The position numbers and the translations under genes were made by a program. 64,000 nt of DNA. It comes from Hyaloperonospora brassicae (taxonomy: Eukaryota; Oomycota; Peronosporomycetes; Peronosporales; Peronosporaceae). The stretch is from assembly GCA_947650285.1 (NCBI GenBank), contig CANTFL010000483.1:1-64000 (forward strand). The letters are read 5' to 3'. The notes beneath the pieces are model-generated. The model was not told where the DNA came from. It made no database searches and worked only from the letters and a program-made list of their open reading frames with translations. Positions 42,564-52,387 of the stretch are shown here, one piece after another; positions within the stretch are counted from its first letter, which is position 1; every line of letters starts with the position of its first letter.

Positions 42564-43696
42564 GATGGTCCGTCTCGCTGTTGCGGCTTCGCAACAGCGC
42601 TGGACCCACGCCCATTGCCCTTTCTGGCGAATGGTCGTCCATTTCGCTCAGTACTGTTTGGTACTGGGCGTGGAGCACTACACTCGTATGCGTAGTGCCC
42701 TAACTTCTGACAGCGATTGCACCTCTGCAATCGCTTGTTGCTTGTAGAGCGAGGTCTCTCGCTCTCAACATAACAGAGGTCCATTGGTTCTGGACCTCCG
42801 ATCTCTTGTCGTCTCGGTGGACGGTAAGAGTTTGAGCTAGCATGAGCCTGTCTCATGCTAAAGTCTTCCTGTTCCGCGGCTGATATCGCTTCTTCAAGCG
42901 TATTCAGCTCAAGGCGGAACAGGTGGCTCCTGACGGGCCCTTCTGCGAGCCCTTGCATGAACACCGTAATCAACGTGTGTTCATGAACTGGGTTTGCAGT
43001 TATACTACTCGCAAGGAGTCGTATATGTTGTGCGTAAGCGTGCACATCACGCTTACCCTGCTTGAGTTTCAGGAGCTCTGAACGAGCCCTGAACTCAGCA
43101 CGTGGCGGCTCAAACGTTTGTCTGAGCCGGGACTTGAAGTCATCTAGCGACCTAAACACGTTTGGGTCGCTACTCTCGAGTCCCAGGGACCAAGTTTTGG
43201 CACGCCCTGCCAAGTGGGTCTGAGCAAATGTGAGTTTCATTTGCTCATCTTCGACGCGACGAGCCCTTAGGGCTCTGTCGAGTTCGACAAACCATAGTAA
43301 CAGGGAGTCCTCCGGGACTCCACTGTACTTGGAGATGTCGACTTTCATCACTTCGGGACGACGCGCATGCGCCGTCCCGCCCACAGCAGCATGGAATTGC
43401 TGCTGTCTCAACAGCTCCGTCTGTTGAGCACCGAGTTCTCTCAACTGCTCGGCCTGTTGAGAGCCTTGCTGGTGAAGCAAGGCTACTTTCTCCCTCTCGA
43501 GAGCAAGTTCATTGTGAATGAACTTGGCGATAGCAGCATGTTGTTGGTCTCTGTCTAGAGACTCCAACATGGTGCTGACGACGAGTTCGCCTACGGTAGA
43601 ACTCATTCGTTCTACCGCACCCCATTCGATGTCACTCAAATGGGTAAACCCTTCACGCGTGGCGTGAAAGGTGTCTTCTTCATCCAACATGTTCAT
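42542..43696 (-). CDS. gag: Gypsy Gag (384 aa)
   Basis: This is the nucleocapsid-capsid precursor. It shows W-G-A-V-E-R-M near residue 26, a glutamine-rich coiled segment (about 75-110), a capsid-like block (L-L-W-F-V-E-L-D-R-A-L, H-L-A-G-R-A-K-T-W, V-H-A-Y-A-Q-H-I-R-L-L-A) and a CCHC zinc knuckle C-X2-C-X4-H-X4-C at 326-339, followed by a basic Gly/Arg-rich tail. The ATG is about 45 bp inside the 5' LTR. The stop is TAG at 42542-42544 with the frameshift site just before it. Confidence 0.93.
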   Translation of the reverse strand: MNMLDEEDTFHATREGFTHLSDIEWGAVERMSSTVGELVVSTMLESLDRDQQHAAIAKFIHNELALEREKVALLHQQGSQQAEQLRELGAQQTELLRQQQFHAAVGGTAHARRPEVMKVDISKYSGVPEDSLLLWFVELDRALRARRVEDEQMKLTFAQTHLAGRAKTWSLGLESSDPNVFRSLDDFKSRLRQTFEPPRAEFRARSELLKLKQGKRDVHAYAQHIRLLASSITANPVHEHTLITVFMQGLAEGPVRSHLFRLELNTLEEAISAAEQEDFSMRQAHASSNSYRPPRRQEIGGPEPMDLCYVESERPRSTSNKRLQRCNRCQKLGHYAYECSAPRPVPNSTERNGRPFARKGNGRGSSAVAKPQQRDGPSKNGRGQ

Positions 43697-43720
43697 GTTG
43701 GATGATGTGGTCCTTGGAAG

Positions 43721-43738
43721 GACTACAAAGTGCTACCA
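43721..43738 (-). promoter_or_regulatory. Candidate tRNA primer-binding site
   Basis: Two bases inside the 5' LTR the element strand reads TGGTAGCACTTTGTAGTC. It begins with TGG, the complement of the CCA end of a tRNA, as primer-binding sites do. The matching tRNA cannot be named without a tRNA list for the species. Confidence 0.5.
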
Positions 43739-43740
43739 GG

Positions 43741-44130
43741 TGTAACGGGGCACACCCTTGCGTAACTTAACGCAAGGGATTTGGGTGCCCCGACGGACGT
43801 ACACGTGGCGAGCGAGGAAGCGTAGGTAGGGTAAAAGTAGAACTGTTATATTAATAAATTAAGTCTTTAAACTACTGTCTCTTCGTTTGACTTAATTCAA
43901 TTATACTAATATAACTGCATGTATGGTGACGTCTCGTCACCACTCATTGCGCGCGTCTTGCGGCGATTGGTGGGTTGATATCATCACGATATCAACCAAT
44001 GAACAGACCCTTTTGGTCGACCCTTCAATATCACCGCTTTGGTGATATTGTTTAAAGAATATCCATCTTTATATTCTTTATTGTCACTTTCCTTAAGTGA
44101 CAATATCATGTAACGGGCTGCCCCGTTACA
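43741..44130 (-). repeat. 5' LTR of the full-length Gypsy element
   Basis: 390 bp, with no difference from 36152-36541 when read side by side. It contains the same row of hairpins and the outer fold GGGGCAC ... GTGCCCC around CCCTTGCGT / ACGCAAGGG. Promoter and start site of the genomic RNA should lie here, but no TATA or INR match stands out. Confidence 0.97.
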
Positions 44131-44135
44131 CACTA

Positions 44136-44142
44136 CGTTACA
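44136..44142. repeat. Last 7 bp of the old solo LTR
   Basis: CGTTACA directly after the CACTA duplication of the full-length insert. Joined to 36151 it restores the family end and a plausible flanking duplication ACTAA. Confidence 0.75.
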
Positions 44143-44899
44143 ACTAAAGCTTGGCGTGACAAGCGGAAAAGAGAATCGAAAGCGTCTCATAGTTAAGCAG
44201 CATAAGGGCTTCTTAATGGCTTCAGGCAATGTACTGTATCGCGGTATCAAGTCCATTGCATTGGCCCAACTTACAATTCGTACTCTATCAACCCATCCTC
44301 GCCTTCAGTCTCGCGTATCGCCAACTCTTCGAAACTATGCAGCGCTACAGCTGCAAGACCTCGCTAAATCGACTCGGTTGCTACTTGCTTCACTATGAGA
44401 CCATTGTACGTACTACGCTTAGTGTGTTTCTTTCTAAAGCGAGGGTCATGTTGATGTATTGACCGGCCACGAATTGCATCTTTTGTCTGGCTTTTGCTTG
44501 CATCTATCAGTGCGCGACGTGGTTTGTCATAAGCGTCTGGATCAAATTGTCGCCAGCGTCGACACAGTTGAGATTTCGTGCGGCCACTTAGCTAAGCAGC
44601 AAGCCGCGGCCAGATTCTGGGCGACTCGAGGCCCCACTCGCGCTATCTTGTAAGAATGACTTATCTGTCTGCATGGTGGACTTACGGGACGACAAGTCCG
44701 AATTGATGCAGTTAACGTATCAATCCCGAAGCGCTGGCTGTGTTCGCCCGGGCACATGATGACAGAATGTCGTTCCACGGCACTTGATCCTGATTGGACT
44801 CACTGCCTTTTGGCACGTATGCACGAAGTGCGAGCAGCAGCCGTCGATCCTAACTCAATGATAACTTGCCTCACCAAAGACCTGGTGCAAGCGGGAGCT
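44143..44899. other. Interior of the small DNA transposon, no clear gene
   Basis: Mixed-composition sequence with short plus-strand ORFs (44156-44398, 44756-45016) that carry no recognisable domain. It may contain the decayed 3' part of the Myb-like gene or of a second transposon gene. Confidence 0.35.
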
Positions 44900-45608
44900 G
44901 CCATCGATGGCGGATCTGCTCCGACATCCGGCCATCCATCAAATCTGCAATTACGTTCCACTTTTCGCCAAAGACCGGGACAGCTTCATGCAGGATCTAA
45001 TCTTCTTCTGGCGTAAAGGTTGACCGCGTGTTTCCTGCGTTCAGCGCTGTCTGGTACCGAGTAAGACAATGAGCTGCTGGTCTTTCCGGCACTGGCATGT
45101 GCTTTGCAATCTCGTGCCACATCTTCACCAGTTTCGGGTCTTCTTGTCCCGTGGCCAACCGTCGGACCGCTGTGTCTTCCTCTCTCGTCCACGCGCCAAG
45201 CCGCAACGTCGGCGACTCGTGCAAGTTATACCACAATTTGCACGCAATACCCGAACGTTCAATTGGCAACTTTCTCGACTTGCGTGCCTCCTGCCACGCG
45301 CGAAGTTTGTTCCACGCTTGCGGAACTATCTCCACGTTATCGGCGTGTGTCATGTAGAAATCTTTGGCAAAGTCCGCGACGACTTTACGCTCTCGACTCG
45401 TGAAAATTGGTGGGGCCCGACTACAAATAACTCGTGACTGTGAGCACGTAGAAACTCGGATGTCGTTTCCACTGCCGATGGTCAGGTCTTGGCACCGTAC
45501 CATTGGATTGTATACCGTCTTCGAGACAGCAGAGATCTCAGCGGGCATTGCCCGTCTGGATACTGCCCTGGCAAAGATGGATTGATCAAATCTCGCGCAT
45601 AAGTGCAT
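44900..45608 (-). pseudogene. Myb/SANT-like DNA-binding gene broken by an in-frame stop
   Basis: A 203-codon frame (45608-44997) ends in a Myb repeat: G-A-W-T-R-E-E-D, then W-H-E-I-A-K-H-M and R-P-A-A-H-C-L-T-R-Y-Q-T-A-L-N. It then begins a second repeat, F-T-P-E-E-D, where TAG interrupts. Reading on in the same frame gives the rest of that repeat (H-E-A-V, E-K-W-N-V-I-A-D-L, E-Q-I-R-H-R-W-Q), so the stop is a mutation. The repeat wording resembles multi-repeat Myb proteins of the SNAPc type more than trihelix factors, which is an inference. It lies within the small inverted-end transposon, so it is either a captured gene or the transposon's own DNA-binding protein. Confidence 0.7.
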
Positions 45609-45659
45609 TTATCGTTTCAGATAGGGATATATCGAGCCGTTGTAAGTGACTGCGTGTTT

Positions 45660-45752
45660 TACTTATTCTGCACCATAAATGTAAAGTCCTTTATATCATT
45701 GTAGGAGGGCGGGTGTGCCCGTAGCAATAGTGGTGTGTGCCCCTAGTCGCGG
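45660..45752. repeat. Right inverted end of the 35413-45752 transposon
   Basis: Inverted partner of 35413-35510; see that entry. The Myb-like frame starts only about 50 bp inside this end. Confidence 0.75.
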
Positions 45753-48700
45753 ACTTCACTATACAGCATCAATGAGTGCGTTTTTACAACATAGAAAGGC
45801 GAAGTGGTTTTGCTCATCGGATATGGTAAGCAAGTTAGGTACATAAAAAGGACGGAATGTGAAAGAGAGAATTCTGCATTCATCACAAGCTCATAATTGT
45901 TAAAAATATCTTGGATAGCTTTTGGTTTCGAGACACCCCTTGAATCTACCAGCTCTCGATCAATAACGCTCTATTAGGCTACCATATCATCTGTTGTTAA
46001 TCGTGTGTCGATATCTCAAGTATCATCGAAGCGTGCCGACGTATCAATTAAGGCAAAACAGAAACCACCTTGAGACTGTCGGTGTCAGATCGGAGATCTT
46101 ATTAGATAGAAGATACATACACGCCATACCGTGGATCCCCAGTATTAAAGAGTTGGGTAACTATTAGACGTGTGCGATAGTGATATTTGTCGAGCATCCT
46201 AGTCAGAATTGATTGGGACATTGTAAGGTGAGTCTACTGTGTCATAAAACTTGATAGTGGTATAAAGTAAAGCTGAAAAAAGATTTGACTTTCCGATAAG
46301 TAATTTATCACACCGGACATTGCGATCGCTGCAGTCTTTTGTCGGAGGTCCGAAAAAATACAAGTAATATATTGAGAACTACGCAGCTTATGTGTCCGTG
46401 CTATATGAACTTCATTAGGCAAATCTCATGATACATCCAAATAAGTGACGATCAGATGTCAATTTCTAAAAAAATTCCAAGGTCGTAAGTATAGGAACTG
46501 AGATATATACAAATGTGACCCGTACCAAGATTAGAGACATGTCGCGATTAAATTTAATCACTGGGGAAGATCGAATTGTAAGGAAGAATCGGCGGGAGAA
46601 ATCAATGATCTCATTTACTCTTTAGAGCTATAAAAACATAAACTCTGAACTTAAAGCGTAATATTCCAAATTTATCAGTTGTGATCATCATATATGCTAG
46701 CACGTGGGATGATCCTGCTGCTTTACGGCAAGATCACGATGGTTTTTATTACCTATCAATTTCTTAAGTCGAATACTAAAGCCGTTCGAAGTGAATAATG
46801 GGTTATTTGCGAAAGAGGTATTTTTTCTTCTCCGAATGCTTGACATTTCAAAGTCATGCAGGTAGCTTGTTAGTATATTTCTCGCGCAGTAGTTATACTC
46901 GTCTAGCAATATCAGTTTCATAATCGAAACAGGAGATTTAGTAGATGGATTACCTTACAAGCAAATTTGACATCAGAAAGTTGCCGATGCGAAAATGTGG
47001 GGACAAAATTCTTCGTACTTCGGCTGCAATTGTAACACCCCATGATGAAGTGGAAGAGGTTTTGGCCACGATTACTTCTTGAGACAGACGATAAACATGT
47101 CACGGTACGCGATTAAGGTTATATAATCATTTTGTTGAACAAATTGACAAATCGGCTAGAGTAATAAAAGTATATAGTACACAGCGCGATCATCTGAAAT
47201 TTAGCAAAATGGACGATAGTTTTGGCTTCTTTTAACTTTTTACGGATATAGATAAAAACGAAGGATAATATCGAGGCTTGCTCGTTAGCTACAAACTATT
47301 GGTAATTCAGACAAGGCGACGCGTGAACATCTGCATGATCTTTCATTTCGTAATTATCGAATGCGTAGTAAAAAAGAATGTATATAGGTAGGTCCTCAAC
47401 TATCACGTCATATAGATTTAGTTAGAATACGATCCTGGCCAATTTATGATCTCCCGAATCCGAAGCGGGACGTACATCAGAGTGCTTATCGAATTGATGG
47501 GGGAACTTTTTGGCGCGGAAAAAGTTGTATCGTTGGTTCTGAAAAGGCCTTCAAAACTTGATATCACTTTATTGGTTAAAAGGATTGAACGTTACAAACA
47601 GGATCATTTGCGTAGTGGAGATGGCTGCAGTCATCCGAACCGCAACGAATCGACGTTGTTAATAGGTGTTTTACACGAAGATATCGTATAACAAGTACGG
47701 GCAGATCGCGTCAGCAAAGCGAGCGTAAAATATGTTATATGTCCGATATGAAGATAAATTTGACCTGGGGCGTTGATAAGTTGATATTAGTAAAAAGCAA
47801 AAATTGCGCACTAATAACGATTTATAATAGGTTTGATCAAATTGGATTATAACTTTATTGCGCTCTATTGGCATCGAAGTCAAAGATCTCTCTGAGCTAT
47901 TCAGCTTATTGAAATAAATGCTTAAAGCAGAAGTCATCAGCATTCATTCTATTCGATTCTGGAAGGGACGTCACAAATAATTATGCCGCATATGTAAACG
48001 ATTAAAATGCAATAAATAACGAGGTTTTTATCAGAGCCTGAAAAATCTTGTTGGTGAAAGCGTAGTTTGTTGAACGGGGAAGGACGATCGAAAAATCACG
48101 GCTTATCGCTTTGCAATTCGACACATAATTTGTTATTTTTAGGTGGTATACAAATTCGTATCCCGTCGTTGCCGTAATATTGTATGTGAAATGAAGAGCA
48201 GTATATTCGGTCGATTTGTTTCCGGATGTGTGACAGCATACGCTAGTGCGTCTTCAACTGTTTCAATGACCGCAAGAAAAATAAAAAATGCGTATTTCTT
48301 CAATTCCGTGCAAGTGCGGAAATAACTGTGATCCAGAGCCAGGGCTGGCGTCTTAACTTGTTTAGAGCATTGTATTATATTGAAGGGCAATCAAAGCGAG
48401 CTACCGTGACCAGACCACAAGCAAATGGTTACGCGATACGTACGATATAGACGTTAACACGAGCGATACCGGTGTTTGTATCAAAGGATAACTACAAAAT
48501 TGGTTAGATTATACGAAACTGCTGACTTCCCGAATAGTAGTTCTTGATATATCGACCGTGAAGATTCTCAATTTTATTTTGTCCATTGTCGGGGTCTGCT
48601 ATCAACTTTGGAGGGAACTCAGCCATCGGGAAGTTATAAAATATACAATCGAGATCCGCGACGGAGCCAATGTCAAAGAGGAGGTTCTTAAAACTGTGCG

Positions 48701-48960
48701 ATGAGGCTCCAAAACACTCACTTTGCCGGAATGCCGACTTACGGGGCAGCATCGGGGTGCCCCCGCACCCCGATGCTGCGTATAAATTTTAGATCACCTT
48801 CTGCACCCGTCAGCTTTCAGATTGCAATCTTTGGTAGACTCGGACGGAGACGGAGATGTGGTGGCATTGGTAAAAGTAGACCTTGGACCCGAGTGTATGT
48901 GCTTTACTTTGTGGCTCACTAGGTAGCGACGCAATCGACTCGAGGATGACTTAGGCATTT
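45753..48960. other. AT-rich gene-poor region
   Basis: About 3.2 kb of AT-rich sequence with only short ORFs (for example 47446-47691 and 48139-48390) without recognisable domains. The one striking feature is a GC-rich hairpin at 48746-48779, listed separately. Confidence 0.4.
48746..48779. repeat. Perfect 15-bp GC-rich hairpin in AT-rich DNA
   Basis: The arms GCAGCATCGGGGTGC (48746-48760) and GCACCCCGATGCTGC (48765-48779) pair perfectly around a CCCC loop. The composition differs sharply from the surrounding AT-rich sequence. It could be a transposon footprint, a terminator-like structure or a fragment of a hairpin-rich element. Confidence 0.7.
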
Positions 48961-49039
48961 AAAAAGAAGGTGTATGATAAAATAAGGCATGAAACAATCA
49001 ATTGCTGGCGACCTTGATCGTCGATGAGTGCTTTATTTG

Positions 49040-49880
49040 CTCGTAAGCCATATAAGTTTTTTTAAAATATATTACTAAAGAAAGTCGGCACATGTTTCCT
49101 GATCATCCGTAAATAGGTGATCAAAGAATAAACCCTTCAATCGTGTTCTGGGGGTACGTAAAACCTATTATTTATAAAATGTTATGCGCATGATTAAAGT
49201 GACTTTATACAGGACATGGCCGCCACATTTTGCCTGATAATATGTTTCCGGGTGATCCAAAGAGGATTCCTTCAAAGCCTCTCTAGAAAATAGAACAAGG
49301 ATTGAGTATTACACCGTGAATTGAGGGTCTCTGTTAGAGTCGTGCTCACGAGACTAATAAAGGAGTCGCTATACCGAATCCTATAAGACACAGGTACATC
49401 CTTTTGCTGTGATCGACTATGGGACAGCAACAAGAAATATTAGTAATAATTTAATCAATAAAACCATGAATTTACGAACCGTTGCGCTCATTTTTGAAAA
49501 TTATAGGCAAATTTACTAATAAAATGATTCCATACTCTACAGAATTGGTAAATGATGCAATAGTGCACATGTTAAAAGCTGGAATTCGCTAGTTTATTAC
49601 ACATCGCAAGAATGAATCATTTTTTGATTTTTAAAATCATGCGGAGCCAGTAAAAGTCGAGACTGACCGTTGTATCGGATATCTCACAACTACGATGCCT
49701 TATCCCGGGTGCATGTTGAGACTCATGCATTCTTTATAGATACGCAAATTATAATTGTATGGGGCAACATCACGCGGCGTCCTGCCGAAGGCATTTGTAT
49801 TGTATAGAGGTCCGCCGTTAGATTTGTGATCGATTTCTGACGAACAATGTGTCACGGAAGGCTCGTTTAGTCTTACAGAG
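49040..49880 (-). pseudogene. Integrase remnant of relic C
   Basis: Blocks CTTCAATCGTGTTC, ACCGTGAA-TGAGGGTC, GGGACAGCA-CAAGA and GCCAGTAAAAGTCG-GACT-ACCGT match the intact pol at 39110-39530 in the same order and orientation. An AT-rich insertion or decay lies at about 49440-49630. Confidence 0.65.
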
Positions 49881-50100
49881 ACTTGTTAGAAGAATAATAC
49901 ACAAGATGAAAACTATCTCTATCTTGTACGCATGTTGTTTCTCGTTCATCTAGCCTACATGAAATTACGATTCTGCTTGTCAGTAAAACATAATTGAGTC
50001 TTTCCCACTGATTTATATCACAAACGTCGCTAATATTTGACCGGCACGATATAGAATCAGCAACGACGTAGATTCGTCTTGGTATATCCTGTAGGAAATA

Positions 50101-50344
50101 GGAGAAAGTATGGTTAATGACTTCTATATAAAAACGCGCGCCAGACGCGTTTCGGTCCCCCGCCGGGGGCCTCGTCAGTGGCTTAATCAATCTAGAAGTG
50201 AGATCTTGCCCTATCCTGCGCTCTACGACTAAGAACCTTCTAGAACTTAGTGTAACCACACCAATCATCCACTACAGCTACCAAACCTGGCAGCTGGGGC
50301 GTCGACCCGGGAAGGAGTGTCCGCTATGGCATCTCCACTTCCAA
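50101..50344 (-). other. Non-pol insertion with a hammerhead-ribozyme-like motif
   Basis: This stretch replaces the RNase H to integrase linker. Its minus strand holds CTGACGAG (50178-50171), a GC hairpin, GAAAC (50153-50149), a stem ACGCG / CGCGT and then UU. All invariant hammerhead core positions are therefore present in order. Flanking ACTTCTA / TAGAAGT (50193-50199 and 50120-50126) could close an outer helix, but the base pairs next to the core in stem I are poor. It may be a degenerate ribozyme of a retrozyme or Penelope type. Activity is doubtful. Confidence 0.45.
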
Positions 50345-52387
50345 CATATCCTACAGATAGATTATATAGTCTGCAAATAACAACGGCAACCTAGCCATTT
50401 ACGCGCGAGTTGTAAATTGTTCACGGCCGTGCTTTGTGACATATGGTCCGTCTAGACGACAAAGGGCGTATCTTCTACGAGGTAGACGCGGAGCTAGCCA
50501 GTGTATATTACATGGCATATGGTTCCTTGTCATGCGCTTGATAGTTGCGGTCAGCGGATTGCAGATGACGCGATTGATACCAGACAAAGCGCTCGATGCC
50601 GCGTGTATCATACTGCATCAACGCGCAGCTAATTTCAAAATCGCTGACGTCATAGACCACATGGAATGATCTGTACTGGAATGGTCGCAATCGCCATCGT
50701 AGACGATTGGATCAAGCTCTGATTGATTTCTTGAAAGAAGAGCTGATACTCAATACTCCACGACCACTTTTCGTTTCTCTTCAACAAACGAATAAATAGA
50801 CGGCCATCTCGAAGTAGATGCGCGAGTACGTCGCTAGCCCCAAATTCCTTCGAAACCCCTTGACATGTAGTAGAACGTGTCAATCGTGGGTCGCCTTAAT
50901 CGTTTCGAGGTCAGGGCGTACGACGTTTTATTTACCGACGATGCACTCATAGCGATATTTCGCTAGCTTTAAATATACACAACGAGGGATTGACGTATAA
51001 CTTACGATAGAGCATATTTGTAAGGACCTTATGGACGTGAAGTCGATGCGATTTCACGGCCGACTTTCCATCAATGACCTGGCTTTGAACGATAACATCA
51101 TATAAATGACTTGATGTGAACTTCGCACCAATTGTAATAGATGTGTTAGCATAGATGTGCTAGCGTATGGTGCATACCTTGATCCTCCCAGAGTATACCG
51201 CTGGATATTATGACTTCTTTGAATGGAATTTTCCATTTGAGTGGAAGGATCTGATAGAAGCCATCCATCAGATACATGGATGCAAAGATATTACTCTTTG
51301 TCATCCGATTGATGATCAAGTCCATCCTCGTTATTGGTCCATGAGCCGGTACCAATTCATCATTAAATATGTTGAATGCGTGCACTGTACTTCATGCTTT
51401 CGTGACTTTCGTACACGGACATTCAGTAGCTATGTGGGGAAGTTGACTCTCTCCCAGCTACCCGGGTAGCCCGTTTCATGAAATCACCATTATGAGAAAT
51501 GGTAATAACGAATAGATTATGTTAAAATGCTCTTAACAATAGCACTTAGTACTGTGATATTGTCGAGATGAACCAAAGGTCTACCCATTGGTTGATATTG
51601 TGTTTTATTAAGCCACCAATCGCTGCGAGGCGCGCAGGTGGTGGGTAGACGTCATGATACGTTTATTTATGATGGTATAATTGATTTAGGACAAATTAAG
51701 CACAGATATATTAGGCTTAATTATATTAAATAACAGTTTTACTTTTTCTACGACCATAGTCTTTGCCTTAGTCGTTTACCCTTCCTCTGTACAGCGTATA
51801 GATGTATCAGGGAACTGAAATTCACTGTTGTCATTGAGCATTGACTCCGCGCTGGTGGTCCAGTTCGTAGCTTTCGGTAACCCGTTACACCCATGTGTCG
51901 CTGCTGAGCGATCGGCAAGTAAATTTTCGATCACTTGTACCTGTTCATGGGTCAGTTACCACTGCTTCATGGAACATCATTAAAACATCTTAATTTCATA
52001 CCAAGGATTCGCGTAAAATCGAATCAGAAGTTAAAGACGTCTATCGCTTAATACGAGTCTTCTCATCGAGGCCAATTTCGCTGATTGATGAGCTGCTGGA
52101 ACCCGTTAGTATTCATCAAACATCGCCACCGATCGCATTTCGGTGACGTTTGCGTCTTCTGCGACATGCACGCAAATATGTGTGACCTTGCCACTACGCA
52201 GATCTCGCAAGAACCGGTAAGATTCAAGTATCGGCAATTGAACTATCTCCAAAGTTATTTCGACGGTTCTATCAGACCGCTTGTTCAAGGGCCGACACTT
52301 ATTTCTTCAGTAGTCTAGACTTTCAGTGTGTTTCAATAATATTACCATTACACTATTTTAATGGGGCTCCTGCATACTTATTCACTC
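50345..52387 (-). repeat. Right member of the inverted duplication, with a solo LTR of element B
   Basis: Reverse-complement copy of 16121-25318 lacking the interior of element B. It contains RT and RNase H remnants (50345-51452), one 433-bp LTR (51457-51889) and the pol linker (51890-52387). The ORFs at 51146-51385 and 52106-52288 are identical in protein to 24281-24520 and 16220-16402. Confidence 0.88.
51457..51889 (-). repeat. Solo LTR of element B, mosaic of its two LTRs
   Basis: This LTR is flanked by the same CCCA/TGGG site as element B on the left arm. From its start it carries the bases of the left LTR (GGGTTACC, TACGAACTGG, AGCGCGG, ATGCTC). From about 100 bp inwards it carries those of the right LTR (CGCTGTACAG, CCTAAATC, ACAATATCAC, TTAACATAATCTATTCG), apart from one site that keeps the left-LTR base. 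That pattern is expected from LTR-LTR recombination of a full element. Confidence 0.88.

Larger units (their letters stand above)
36152..44130 (-). mobile_element. Full-length, recent chromodomain Gypsy retrotransposon (7979 bp)
   Basis: Two 390-bp LTRs (36152-36541, 43741-44130) that appear identical base for base enclose a minus-strand gag and pol and a plus-strand ORF. A CACTA duplication flanks the element (36147-36151, 44131-44135). Identical LTRs mean a very recent insertion. Order on the minus strand: 5' LTR, primer-binding site candidate, gag, -1 frameshift signal, pol (protease, RT, RNase H, integrase, chromodomain), antisense ORF region, polypurine tract, 3' LTR. Nearly the whole element is built of short inverted repeats. 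Confidence 0.97.
35413..45752. mobile_element. Small DNA transposon with inverted ends of about 90 bp, split by nested LTR elements
   Basis: 35413-35510 and 45660-45752 are inverted copies. Left-end blocks are GGCACACCCC, TTGCTATGGGCACACCCGTCCTCC and ATGGTGCAGAATAA; the right end holds their complements with a few changes. Removing the nested solo LTR and full-length Gypsy leaves about 1.9 kb, which contains a Myb-like pseudogene. Superfamily and target duplication are not determined. Confidence 0.65.

Noticed and set aside
39441..42747. Plus-strand ORFs of 60-150 codons under gag and pol
   Set aside because: They are antisense to domains with clear motifs. Short inverted repeats make both strands similar in composition, so open frames on the wrong strand are expected.
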